A stretch of DNA of 64,000 nucleotides, from assembly GCF_004005905.1 (NCBI RefSeq), contig NZ_SACO01000001.1, forward strand, positions 1-64,000, in the 5' to 3' direction. A program made the position numbers and the translations under genes. This DNA comes from Novosphingobium umbonatum. Its GTDB lineage: Bacteria; Pseudomonadota; Alphaproteobacteria; Sphingomonadales; Sphingomonadaceae. Shown here piece by piece: positions 46,662 through 54,946 of the stretch. The notes beneath the pieces are model-generated. The model was not told where the DNA came from and made no database searches. It saw only the letters and a list, made by a program, of their open reading frames with translations. Each line of letters opens with the position of its first letter. Within the stretch, counting starts at the first letter, position 1.

Positions 46662-47735
46662 TCACGCCCCGCAGGAATCGCGGATCACAATATCGGTCGG
46701 CAATCTTTCCGATGTCACCACATGCCCATCCATGATGCGCAGCAATTTGGAGACCAGCAGATTGCCCGCCTTCATCACATCCTGCCGCACCGTGGTCAGC
46801 CTTGGTTGGGCATAGCGGGCAAATTCGCTATCGTCATAGCCGATCACCGACACATCGCGCGGCACATGCCGCCCGCGCCTTTGAAGCGCGCAGATCGCGC
46901 CAATCGCCATCACATCCGATGCCGCCACAATGCCGTCAAATTCGACATTGCGCTCCATCAGATTGACCACCGCCTCGGCGCCGGCCTCGCTGGTGCCTGC
47001 CGCGGCCTGCACCATCACCGGATCCAGCGGCAGACCGGCCGCCTCCAACGCGGCGCGGCATCCCTCCAACCGCATCGCCGATTGCGAGATGCCGGTTTGC
47101 GCCGCCGCCAAGGCAGGGGACTGGCCCAGAAACACAATCCGCTGCCGCCCCAGTCGGATCAAATGGCTGGCCGCGCGAAAGCCTCCCTGAAAATTGTCGC
47201 TGCCAATCGAGCAATATTGCTGCCCCTCGGCCTCCACGCCCCATACGACAATGTTGCGCCCCGTTTCGGCCAGACGGTTCAGGCCCGCATGATATTGCGC
47301 CTGACCGATAAAGATCGTGCCGTCATATTTAGCCTTGGTCATGAACCGCGCCAGCGACTTGTCATCATGGGGCGCTGAACAGGCGACCGAGAAATCGAAA
47401 TGCCGATCACGCAAAGCCGCGCCGATGCCGCCCAACAGGCTCAATTCAAACGGGTTGGCCAAGGGGCTGCCGATGGACAGGGGCGCGGGCATCACCACCC
47501 CGATCCGCTTGCGATCCTTGCGCCGATGGGCCGTCGGGCCCGCCTGATTGTCGCGTAAAGTATAGCCATGCTCCAGCGCGACCGCCTTGACGCGATTCTT
47601 GGTTTCCTCGCTGATCGCGGGATGATCGGCCAGAGCCCGCGACACGGTGGCCACGGAAAATCCTGCCCATTGCGCCAGATCGACCAAGCGGGGCGCGGCA
47701 TTCCTCTCGACGGTCTTCGGCTTATCCTGTGCCAT
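46662..47735 (-). CDS. LacI family transcriptional regulator
   Basis: 357 residues. The N-terminal HTH is RLVDLAQWAGFSVATVSRALADHPAIS (about 16-42), followed by the hinge NRVKAVALEHGYTLRDNQ and a periplasmic-binding-like ligand domain with DGIVAASDVMAIGAICAL and VSVIGYDDSEFARYAQPRLTTV. It likely represses the adjacent sugar carrier and receptor operon until an alpha-glucan-derived sugar binds. Candidate operators precede its own gene, at 47752-47766 and 47796-47815. Confidence 0.93.
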   Translation of the reverse strand: MAQDKPKTVERNAAPRLVDLAQWAGFSVATVSRALADHPAISEETKNRVKAVALEHGYTLRDNQAGPTAHRRKDRKRIGVVMPAPLSIGSPLANPFELSLLGGIGAALRDRHFDFSVACSAPHDDKSLARFMTKAKYDGTIFIGQAQYHAGLNRLAETGRNIVVWGVEAEGQQYCSIGSDNFQGGFRAASHLIRLGRQRIVFLGQSPALAAAQTGISQSAMRLEGCRAALEAAGLPLDPVMVQAAAGTSEAGAEAVVNLMERNVEFDGIVAASDVMAIGAICALQRRGRHVPRDVSVIGYDDSEFARYAQPRLTTVRQDVMKAGNLLVSKLLRIMDGHVVTSERLPTDIVIRDSCGA

Positions 47736-47751
47736 GGTTGTACGACCTGTT

Positions 47752-47766
47752 TTCCAACGCTTGGAA
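47752..47766. promoter_or_regulatory. Candidate LacI autoregulatory operator
   Basis: Perfect 6-3-6 palindrome TTCCAA-CGC-TTGGAA, 17 nt upstream of the LacI gene start, where a repressor would block its own transcription. Confidence 0.55.
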
Positions 47767-47795
47767 CCAGCGTTTTGACGAATTCATGTATCACA

Positions 47796-47815
47796 TGCAA
47801 ACGATAGCATTTGCA
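47796..47815. promoter_or_regulatory. Candidate LacI operator, TGCAAA-N8-TTTGCA
   Basis: Perfect 6-bp inverted half-sites (47796-47801 and 47810-47815) with 8-nt spacing, upstream of the LacI gene and of the same half-site type as the palindrome at 45387-45400. Confidence 0.55.
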
Positions 47816-48037
47816 ATTGGCTTGCCCGCATCATGCTGTGCCACGCGTGCATTATCGGGACAGAATCGCCGTCCCCCTCCGATCCCTTATCTCCCGCGAT
47901 TTAGAACCATTCGCAACGGCACAATAGTGCTTGCAATCGCCCACACGGGAATTAGGCGCAACTTACGAAATTCGCTGCGGCCTGCGGCCTTGTAACAGCA
48001 GATCCCTCTCTGCCGGCCGGTCTAGGAATCAAGTGTG

Positions 48038-49162
48038 ATGAAAAACCCTGCGCACATCTTTCGCCTGACTTTGGCTGTTGGCCTTACGCTGGCAGGCCTG
48101 CAAGCCTGTTCCAAGCAGCCGACACCGCAGGCTGCCGAAACGCCCGCCGCCACGGCGAAAGATGGTGCGATCACGTTGCCCCCTGCGCAAATCGCCGCTT
48201 TGGGCATCACGCTGGCGCAGGCGCAAGCGGCGGATAATCTGCCGATTGGTTCGGTGCCCGCCGTGGTCAGCCTGCCGCCAGAGGCGCGGGTGGCGGTGGC
48301 CTCGCCCTATGCGGGCACGGTGCTGCGCCTGATGGTGATTGCCGGACAGGAAGTGAAGCAGGGCGATCCGCTGGCCGTGGTCCGCGCGGCCGAAGCGGTG
48401 CAATATAGCGCCGCGCTGGCCCGCACGCAGGCGGAACTGCCCGTGGCCGCCGCGCAAGCCTCGCGTCTGGCGCAACTGGCGCGCGAGGGCATTATCGCCC
48501 CCGCCCGCGCCGATGAAGCCCGCGCCGCGCTGCAAGCCTTGCAAGCCACCCAAGCCGAAAACCGCCGCCTCATGAATTTAGCTGGACCGGGGAGCGGCGT
48601 GGCCAAGAATGGCACGATCACCCTACGCGCGCCGATCACGGGACGCGTTTCCAGCGTATCGGTGGAAACCGGCGGGGCCGTGGTCGAAGGCACAGCCCCC
48701 TTCATCGTGGAAAACACCGCGCAATTGCGCCTTGATCTGCAAATCCCCGAAAGGCTGGCGGGTCAGGTGCGCAAGGGCATGGTGGTGCATGTGGTGCAAA
48801 ATGGCCGCAGCATCGAGGGCAAGCTGCTCTCGGTCAGCGAGACTTTGGACCCCACCACTCGCGCTTTGATCGCCAAGGCCAGCCTGCCTGCGGGCGCTGG
48901 CCTGATCCCCGGCAAAAGCGTGATGGCCGCCATTGCAGGGCAAAGCCAGACCAAGGGCGTCAGCATCCCTGCCCTTGCCGTGACCCATGCCGATGGCGCG
49001 GATATGGTCTTCGTCCAAACCCCCAAGGGTTTCCGCGCCGCAAAGGTCACCGTGGCGGGCCAGATTGGCGACCGCGCCTATCTCTCGTCCGGCCTTGAGG
49101 CTGGCGCGCAAGTGGCCACCAGCGGGGTGGCGGAATTGAAAACTCTGGCGCAGGGGCAATAG
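48038..49162 (+). CDS. Periplasmic adaptor (MFP) lipoprotein of heavy-metal RND efflux
   Basis: 374 residues. Lipoprotein signal with lipobox LAGLQACS. The usual adaptor layout is visible: barrel-sandwich segment (PYAGTVLRLMVIAGQEVKQGDPL), helical hairpin (about 120-180) with Ala/Gln/Arg repeats, second half of the lipoyl domain (APITGRVSSVSVETGG), then beta-barrel and membrane-proximal parts. It bridges the RND pump and TolC-type channel, as CzcB/CusB do. The ATG at 48038 overlaps a GTG at 48035; both are in frame. The pump gene starts 4 nt after the stop. Confidence 0.9.
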   Translation: MKNPAHIFRLTLAVGLTLAGLQACSKQPTPQAAETPAATAKDGAITLPPAQIAALGITLAQAQAADNLPIGSVPAVVSLPPEARVAVASPYAGTVLRLMVIAGQEVKQGDPLAVVRAAEAVQYSAALARTQAELPVAAAQASRLAQLAREGIIAPARADEARAALQALQATQAENRRLMNLAGPGSGVAKNGTITLRAPITGRVSSVSVETGGAVVEGTAPFIVENTAQLRLDLQIPERLAGQVRKGMVVHVVQNGRSIEGKLLSVSETLDPTTRALIAKASLPAGAGLIPGKSVMAAIAGQSQTKGVSIPALAVTHADGADMVFVQTPKGFRAAKVTVAGQIGDRAYLSSGLEAGAQVATSGVAELKTLAQGQ

Positions 49163-49166
49163 GGCC

Positions 49167-52100
49167 ATGTTGCGCAGGCTGGTTCAGGCGGCGCTGACAT
49201 GGCGCATGGCGATCATCGGGCTGGCTCTGGCCTTGGCGGGCGTGGGGGTCTGGGCCTTCGTCAATCTGCCGATCGATGCCTTTCCCGATATTTCCTCCAC
49301 GCAGGTCAAAATCATCCTGAAGGCCCCGGGCATGACGCCCGAGGAAGTGGAAAGCCGCGTCATCGCGCCGGTGGAGCAGGAGATGCTCGGCATCCCGCAC
49401 CAGACAGTGGCCCGCAGTCTGGCCAAATATGCCATTGCCGATATCACCATCAATTTTGACGACAGCACCGATGTCTATTGGGCGCGCAATCAGGTGAACG
49501 AGCGGATAAGCGGTGTGATGGGCAATCTGCCCTCTACCGTTACCGGCGGTCTGGCCCCCATTTCCACGCCTTTGTCCGATGTGGTGATGTTCACGCTGGA
49601 AGGGCCGCAGTCGCTGGCCGAAAAGCGCCGCGTGCTCGATTGGGTGATCCGCCCAGCGCTGCGCACGGTGGCCGGAGTGGCCGATGTCAACGCGCTGGGC
49701 GGCATGGTGGAAAGTTTCGAGGTCGCGCCCGATAGCGCCGCTCTGGCGGCTGCTGGCCTGTCGGTGTCCGATCTGGCCGATGCGATCAATGCGGGCAACC
49801 GCAATGATGGCGCAGGCCGCCTGACCACGGGCGAGGAAGCGCTGATCCTGCGCAGCACCGGCGCGATCCGCAATCTGGACGATCTGGGCGCGGTGGTGGT
49901 CAAATCCGGCCCGTCCGGCATTGTGCGCGTGGGCGATGTGGCGCGGCTGAAGATCGGCGCGCTCACCCGCTATGGCGCGGTGACGCAAAATGGCCAAGGC
50001 GAGGCGGTGGAGGGCATTGTCATCGCCCTGCGCGGCACGGATGCCTCCAAAGTGGTGGGCGGCATCAAGGCGCGGCTCGACGAATTAGCCCCCACCCTGC
50101 CCAAGGGCATGAAGGCGCAGGTGTTCTATGACCGCTCTGACCTGATCGAGCGCGCGGTGGGCACGGTGGAGGAAGCGCTGCTGGAGGCCACCTTGCTGGT
50201 GGTTGTGCTGCTGCTGCTGTTTCTGGGCGATGTGCGTGCCTCGATCATTGTCGCGCTGGCGCTGCCCATGGCCTCTTTGCTCACCTTCATCTGGATGAAA
50301 AGCATCGGCCTTACCGCCAATCTGATGAGCCTTGGCGGTCTGGCGATTGCGGTGGGCATGTTGGTCGATGGCGCGGTGGTGGTGGTCGAAAATGTGGTCG
50401 AGCGCCTGTCCGACCCCGCCCATGCCAAAAGCAGCAGCAAGCTGGCCAATGTGCTGGTGGCCGCGACCGAAGTGGCCACGCCGGTCGCCAGCGGCATGGC
50501 GATTATCGCGCTGGTGTTCCTGCCCTTGCTAACGCTGGAAGGGCTGGAGGGCAAGCTGTTCGCCCCTGTCGCCATGACCATCGTGCTGGCGCTGCTCTCC
50601 GCTCTGGTGCTGGCGCTGACCCTTGTGCCGGTGCTCAGCCATTATGTGCTGAAGGTAAAAGTGGACGAGGCAGGCCACCACCACGAGCCCTGGCTGATGC
50701 GCCAGCTGGCCCCGCGCTATGCCCGCCTGCTGGACGGCGCCTTTGCGCGTAAAAAGCTGGTGTTCGGCTTGGCGGGCCTGTCGCTGGCGCTGACGGTCGT
50801 GGCCTATAGCGTCACCGGCAAGACCTTCCTGCCCACGATGGACGAGGGCAGCGTGATCGTGCAGCTGACCAAGGCCCCCGCCATATCCCTGCCGCATAGT
50901 CTGGACGATGACCGGTTGGTCGAGCGGACCATTCTGGCCAAAGTGCCCGAGGTGAGTCAGGTGATCGCCCGCACCGGTTCGGACGAGCTGGGGCTGGACC
51001 CGATGGGCCTTGGCGAGACGGATACGTTCCTGACATTGAAACCCCGCAGCGAATGGCGCGTGGGCAACAAGGAATGGGTGGTGGACCAGATCCGCAAGGC
51101 GCTGGCCAATATTCCGGGCATTCAAACCAGCTATACCCAGCCGATCGAAATGCGCGTCTCCGAAATGCTCACCGGCGCGCGGGGCGATCTGGCGATCCGC
51201 ATTTTCGGCACGGATAATGCCGAACTGGCCCGCATTGCCGCGCAGATCCAGACCCGCCTGAAGGCCATCCCCGGCACCAGCGAGGCGCTGACCATGGCCA
51301 ATGACAAGGTGGACTATCTGCAAATCGACATAGACCGCATGGCCGCTGGCCGCGTGGGTATGCCGATTGACCAGTTGCAGGACGCCATGCGCGCGCAGGT
51401 GGAAGGCGTGCGCGCAGGCGTAGTGGCCGATGGATTGCGCCGCGTGCCCATTTTGCTGCGCGGCGCGGGGGCCGAAGGGGGCCTGACGCCGGAAACTTTC
51501 GCCGACCAGACCTATCGCAGCCCCACCGGCCAATTGGTGCGCGCCAGCGACGTGGCCAAGGTGGAACGCACCGAAGGGCCGGTGAAGCTGGAGCATGAGA
51601 ATGGCTCGCGCTTTGCCATGGTGCAGGCCTTTGTTTCGGGGCGCGATCTGGTGGGCTATGTGGCCGATGCCAAGGCGGATATTGGCGCCCATGTGAAGCT
51701 GCCCGCCGGCTATCGCATTGTATGGGGTGGCCAGTTTGAAAACCAGCAACGCGCCTCGGCCCGTCTGGGGCTGGTGCTGCCGATTGCGCTGTTGATGATC
51801 TTTCTGGTGCTTTACCTCACGCTCTCCAGCTTGCGCGCCTCTTTGCTCATTCTGGTCAATATTCCTTTCGCGCTGGTGGGCGGGATGATCAGCCTTGCGC
51901 TGTCGGGCGAATATCTCTCGGTGCCTGCCTCGGTGGGCTTTATCGCTCTGCTGGGGATTGCGGTGCTCAATGGTCTGGTGATGGTCAGCTATATCCGCCA
52001 ATTGCGCGACAGCGGGCTCAGCCTATCCCAAGCCGTGCGCCAAGGGGCCCAGCGCCGCCTGCGCCCCGTTTTGATGACCGCCACGATTGCCGCCTTTGGT

Positions 52101-52271
52101 CTGGTGCCTCTGCTGTTTGCCACGGGGCCGGGTTCGGAAATTCAAAAGCCGCTGGCGATTGTGGTGATCGGGGGCCTGATCACCTCCACCCTGCTGACCT
52201 TGGTGCTGCTGCCCATCCTCTATGAACGCTTTGGCGAAAGCGCCGAGGAACAGGAGTTGGCCGATGCGTAA
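49167..52271 (+). CDS. Heavy-metal efflux RND pump, CzcA/CusA family
   Basis: 1034 residues, 12 transmembrane segments around two large periplasmic loops. Family marks are PIDAFPDISSTQVKI near the start and, in TM4, GGLAIAVGMLVDGAVVVVEN. The last part fits the HME proton-relay motif DGAVVVVEN, with Asp and Glu kept, but the first Asp of the CzcA DFG motif is Ala here, as in CusA-type pumps. Hence the metal specificity is uncertain: copper/silver, or another divalent ion. It works with the adaptor upstream and the outer membrane factor downstream; the latter overlaps its end by 8 nt. No metal-responsive regulator or CusF-like protein is nearby. Confidence 0.93.
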   Translation: MLRRLVQAALTWRMAIIGLALALAGVGVWAFVNLPIDAFPDISSTQVKIILKAPGMTPEEVESRVIAPVEQEMLGIPHQTVARSLAKYAIADITINFDDSTDVYWARNQVNERISGVMGNLPSTVTGGLAPISTPLSDVVMFTLEGPQSLAEKRRVLDWVIRPALRTVAGVADVNALGGMVESFEVAPDSAALAAAGLSVSDLADAINAGNRNDGAGRLTTGEEALILRSTGAIRNLDDLGAVVVKSGPSGIVRVGDVARLKIGALTRYGAVTQNGQGEAVEGIVIALRGTDASKVVGGIKARLDELAPTLPKGMKAQVFYDRSDLIERAVGTVEEALLEATLLVVVLLLLFLGDVRASIIVALALPMASLLTFIWMKSIGLTANLMSLGGLAIAVGMLVDGAVVVVENVVERLSDPAHAKSSSKLANVLVAATEVATPVASGMAIIALVFLPLLTLEGLEGKLFAPVAMTIVLALLSALVLALTLVPVLSHYVLKVKVDEAGHHHEPWLMRQLAPRYARLLDGAFARKKLVFGLAGLSLALTVVAYSVTGKTFLPTMDEGSVIVQLTKAPAISLPHSLDDDRLVERTILAKVPEVSQVIARTGSDELGLDPMGLGETDTFLTLKPRSEWRVGNKEWVVDQIRKALANIPGIQTSYTQPIEMRVSEMLTGARGDLAIRIFGTDNAELARIAAQIQTRLKAIPGTSEALTMANDKVDYLQIDIDRMAAGRVGMPIDQLQDAMRAQVEGVRAGVVADGLRRVPILLRGAGAEGGLTPETFADQTYRSPTGQLVRASDVAKVERTEGPVKLEHENGSRFAMVQAFVSGRDLVGYVADAKADIGAHVKLPAGYRIVWGGQFENQQRASARLGLVLPIALLMIFLVLYLTLSSLRASLLILVNIPFALVGGMISLALSGEYLSVPASVGFIALLGIAVLNGLVMVSYIRQLRDSGLSLSQAVRQGAQRRLRPVLMTATIAAFGLVPLLFATGPGSEIQKPLAIVVIGGLITSTLLTLVLLPILYERFGESAEEQELADA

Positions 52272-53520
52272 ATTTGCGGCTTTGGCCGGTCTGCTGCTGG
52301 CATCCTCCGCTTTCGCCCATGCGCCCGACGAGGCAGGCCTGCCCACCCGCGCGGATGTGGTGGCCGCTCTGGACGCGCATCCTTCCGTCGCCGCCGCCAA
52401 TGCCCGCACCGATGCCGCGCGGGCCGAAGCCGATGCTCTGGCACGCGGGCCGCAGGAATTTACGCTCAGCACCAATGTGGCTCGCCGCCATGTGGATGAT
52501 GGCACCGGCGTCAACAATGGCACGTTCAACGAATATGAAGGCCAGCTATCACGCCCCTTCCGCCTGCCGGGCAAGGCCACGCTGGACCGCAAGATCGGCG
52601 CGCAAGGGGTCGCCTATGCCAGCAATATGGCCGAGGATGCCCGCCACCATACCGCGCTGGTGCTGGCGCAAAACTGGTGGGACTGGCTGGGCGCCGCGCA
52701 AGAGGCCAGCGTGGATGCGCAAGCGGTGGCCAATATGGAAAGCTTGCTGGCCAGTGTGAAGCGCCGCGTGGCCCTGCGCGATGCAGCCGAGCTGGAGCAG
52801 AACCAGACCGAGGCGGCGCTAGGCTCGGCCCGCGCGCAGGCGCAGCGGAGCATGGGGCGCGAGAAGGTCGCCCGCGCAAGGCTGATGGCGCAATTCCCTG
52901 CCCTGCCCCTGCCCGCCGTGGCGCCCGACGTGCCGCTGCCCCATGTACCCGCCGGTGGCCTTGCGCCTTTGCGCGATGCCATCCTGCGCCGCAGCCATGA
53001 ACTGGCCGCTGCCGAAGCCTTGGCCGCGCAAGCCGATGCCCAAGCCGCCCGCGCCCGCGCCGAGCGAACCCCGGACCCCACTTTGGGCATACGCGCCTTT
53101 TCCGATCGCGGCGGCATGGAAAAGGGCGCTGGCCTTTCGCTCACCATCCCGCTGGGCGGCGGTTATCGCGCCGCACAGGCGAGCAAGGCCGCGGCCGAGG
53201 CCAGCGCCGCACAGGGCGAATTGCAGGCCACGCGCCTGACCATTGCCGAAACCGCCAACACCGATCTGGCCGAGGCCGAGGCCAGCCTGACCGTGTGGCA
53301 GCAATCCCGCGCGGCGGTGGAAGCGCAAGTGGCCGCCCTGCAAAAGCTGCGCCGTGGACAGCAATTGGGCGAGATCAGCCTGTCCGAAGTGCTGCTGGCC
53401 GAACGCATGGTGCAGGACGCTTTCCGCGCCGAGGCGGTGGCCCGCACCGATGCCATGCGCGCCATCACCCGCCTGCGGATCGACAGCCATCAATTGTGGA
53501 TTGACGATGATGAGGGCTGA
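52264..53520 (+). CDS. TolC/CzcC-family outer membrane factor
   Basis: 418 residues with signal peptide (cleaved after SAFAHA, about residue 20). Two outer-membrane-efflux repeats with long Ala/Glu/Gln-rich coiled coils, about 85-230 and 290-410, as in CzcC. The start ATG lies inside the end of the pump gene. It completes the tripartite efflux complex with the two preceding genes. Its stop directly abuts the stop of the convergent esterase gene. Confidence 0.9.
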   Translation: MRKFAALAGLLLASSAFAHAPDEAGLPTRADVVAALDAHPSVAAANARTDAARAEADALARGPQEFTLSTNVARRHVDDGTGVNNGTFNEYEGQLSRPFRLPGKATLDRKIGAQGVAYASNMAEDARHHTALVLAQNWWDWLGAAQEASVDAQAVANMESLLASVKRRVALRDAAELEQNQTEAALGSARAQAQRSMGREKVARARLMAQFPALPLPAVAPDVPLPHVPAGGLAPLRDAILRRSHELAAAEALAAQADAQAARARAERTPDPTLGIRAFSDRGGMEKGAGLSLTIPLGGGYRAAQASKAAAEASAAQGELQATRLTIAETANTDLAEAEASLTVWQQSRAAVEAQVAALQKLRRGQQLGEISLSEVLLAERMVQDAFRAEAVARTDAMRAITRLRIDSHQLWIDDDEG

Positions 53521-54192
53521 TTAAGGCTTCACCACATCCACCGTTGCCCCGACCATAGCCTCCACCCCTTGCGCGGTGGGGTGGATATGGTCGGGCAATT
53601 GCAGCGCGGGCTTGCCGAAAATGGGCTTCAGGAAGAAAGGCACCAACACCGCGCCATGCTTCTTGGCCAGCGCGGGGAAAATGGCGTTGAATTGCTTGGC
53701 ATAGTCAGGCCCCATATTGGGCGCGGCCAACATGCCCATCACCACGGTCTTGATATGGCGCTTGGCCAGTTCGCCCAAAATGGCGTCCAGATTGGCCTTG
53801 GTCCGATCGAGCGGCAGCCCGCGCAACATATCATTCCCACCCAGCGAGATCAGCACCATATCGGGCGCCTGCGCCTGCGAGCTTAACGTGAATTGCAGCC
53901 GCGCCAGACCATCCTCGGTCGTGTCCCCCGAAACACCGGCATTGACCACGCTGGCATTGACCCCATGCGTGCGCAGAGCCGCCTCCAGCCTGACCGGATA
54001 GGCTTCCTCCGCCCGCAATCCGTATCCGGCAAACAGACTGTCCCCCAGCGCGACAATATGCACCTGTGGCCCTTGCGGTGCGGGAGCGGGCGCCGCGCTA
54101 GCCTGTTGTTGCGGGGCCTTGGCTTCTTGCTGCCCCCCCTGCCCACAGCCGCCCAGAGCCAGAATTCCCGCCAGAGCCGCCCATTTACGCAT
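53521..54192 (-). CDS. tesA: TesA-like SGNH arylesterase/lysophospholipase, lipoprotein
   Basis: 223 residues. Lipobox LALGGC with Cys16, then an Ala/Pro/Gln-rich linker. SGNH hydrolase blocks are intact: GDSLFAGYG with Ser52, GVSGDTTEDGLARL, LGGNDMLRG and a terminal DHIHPTAQG with the catalytic Asp/His. The enzyme should hydrolyse lysophospholipids or aryl and acyl esters in the periplasm. The tesA | ybbA-ybbP divergent arrangement is widely conserved in proteobacteria. GGAAGGG precedes the ATG. Confidence 0.9.
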   Translation of the reverse strand: MRKWAALAGILALGGCGQGGQQEAKAPQQQASAAPAPAPQGPQVHIVALGDSLFAGYGLRAEEAYPVRLEAALRTHGVNASVVNAGVSGDTTEDGLARLQFTLSSQAQAPDMVLISLGGNDMLRGLPLDRTKANLDAILGELAKRHIKTVVMGMLAAPNMGPDYAKQFNAIFPALAKKHGAVLVPFFLKPIFGKPALQLPDHIHPTAQGVEAMVGATVDVVKP

Positions 54193-54247
54193 GTTTCACC
54201 CTTCCAAACACCTTGCAGCCGCAGGACCGCATCACCATACTGATATT

Positions 54248-54946
54248 GTGACCCAAACCGCAAACGGCAAGACCGCCATCCTCGCCCAAGGCCTCACTCT
54301 CTCGCTTGGCAGTGCAGCAGAGGCTACCTCCATCCTCAAAGGTATCGACCTATCCGTGCCGCAGGGGCAGGTGGTGGCGCTGCTTGGCCCATCGGGCAGC
54401 GGCAAATCCAGCCTGATGGCGGTGTTAAGCGGCCTTGAACGCGCCAGCGGCGGGCAATTGAATGTGGGCGGAGCCGATTTCATGGGCCTGTCCGAGGATG
54501 GGCTGGCGCTGGCGCGGCGCGGGCGGATCGGGGTGGTGTTGCAGGCCTTTCACCTGTTGCCCACCATGAGCGCGCTGGACAATGTGATGACCGCGCTGGA
54601 ACTGGCGGGCATTCCCGATGCAGAGGCGCGGGCGCAGGAGGAACTGGAAGCGGTGGGCCTTGGCCATCGCCTGCACCATTACCCCAGCCAATTGTCGGGC
54701 GGCGAACAGCAACGCGTGGCCATTGCCCGCGCCTTGGCCCCCCGCCCTGCGCTGCTGTTTGCCGATGAACCCACCGGCAATCTGGACACGGCCACCGGCG
54801 AGGCGATCATCGAGCTGATCCTTGCCCGCCGCGCCGAAACGGGAGCCACCTTGCTGATTATCACCCATGATGAGGCGCTGGCCCGCCGTGCGCAGCGCAT
54901 CCTGCGCATTGCCGATGGGCGCATTGCTTCGGATATCGTCCAATGA
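54248..54946 (+). CDS. ABC transporter ATP-binding protein, YbbA/LolD type
   Basis: 232 residues from the GTG at 54248. Walker A GPSGSGKSS, signature LSGGEQQRVAIARAL, Walker B ALLFADEPTGNLD, and switch His in THDEALARRA. This is the MacB/LolD/YbbA class that powers FtsX-like permeases. An in-frame ATG at 54191 overlaps the esterase start codon across the strand (CATG); the GTG leaves room for both promoters and is preferred. Coupled to the permease by an ATGA overlap. Confidence 0.88.
   Translation: MTQTANGKTAILAQGLTLSLGSAAEATSILKGIDLSVPQGQVVALLGPSGSGKSSLMAVLSGLERASGGQLNVGGADFMGLSEDGLALARRGRIGVVLQAFHLLPTMSALDNVMTALELAGIPDAEARAQEELEAVGLGHRLHHYPSQLSGGEQQRVAIARALAPRPALLFADEPTGNLDTATGEAIIELILARRAETGATLLIITHDEALARRAQRILRIADGRIASDIVQ

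Noticed and set aside
50529..52001. 490-codon frame antisense to the RND pump
   Set aside because: Composition (His/Gln/Arg/Gly-rich) and its position within the pump gene mark it as a shadow.
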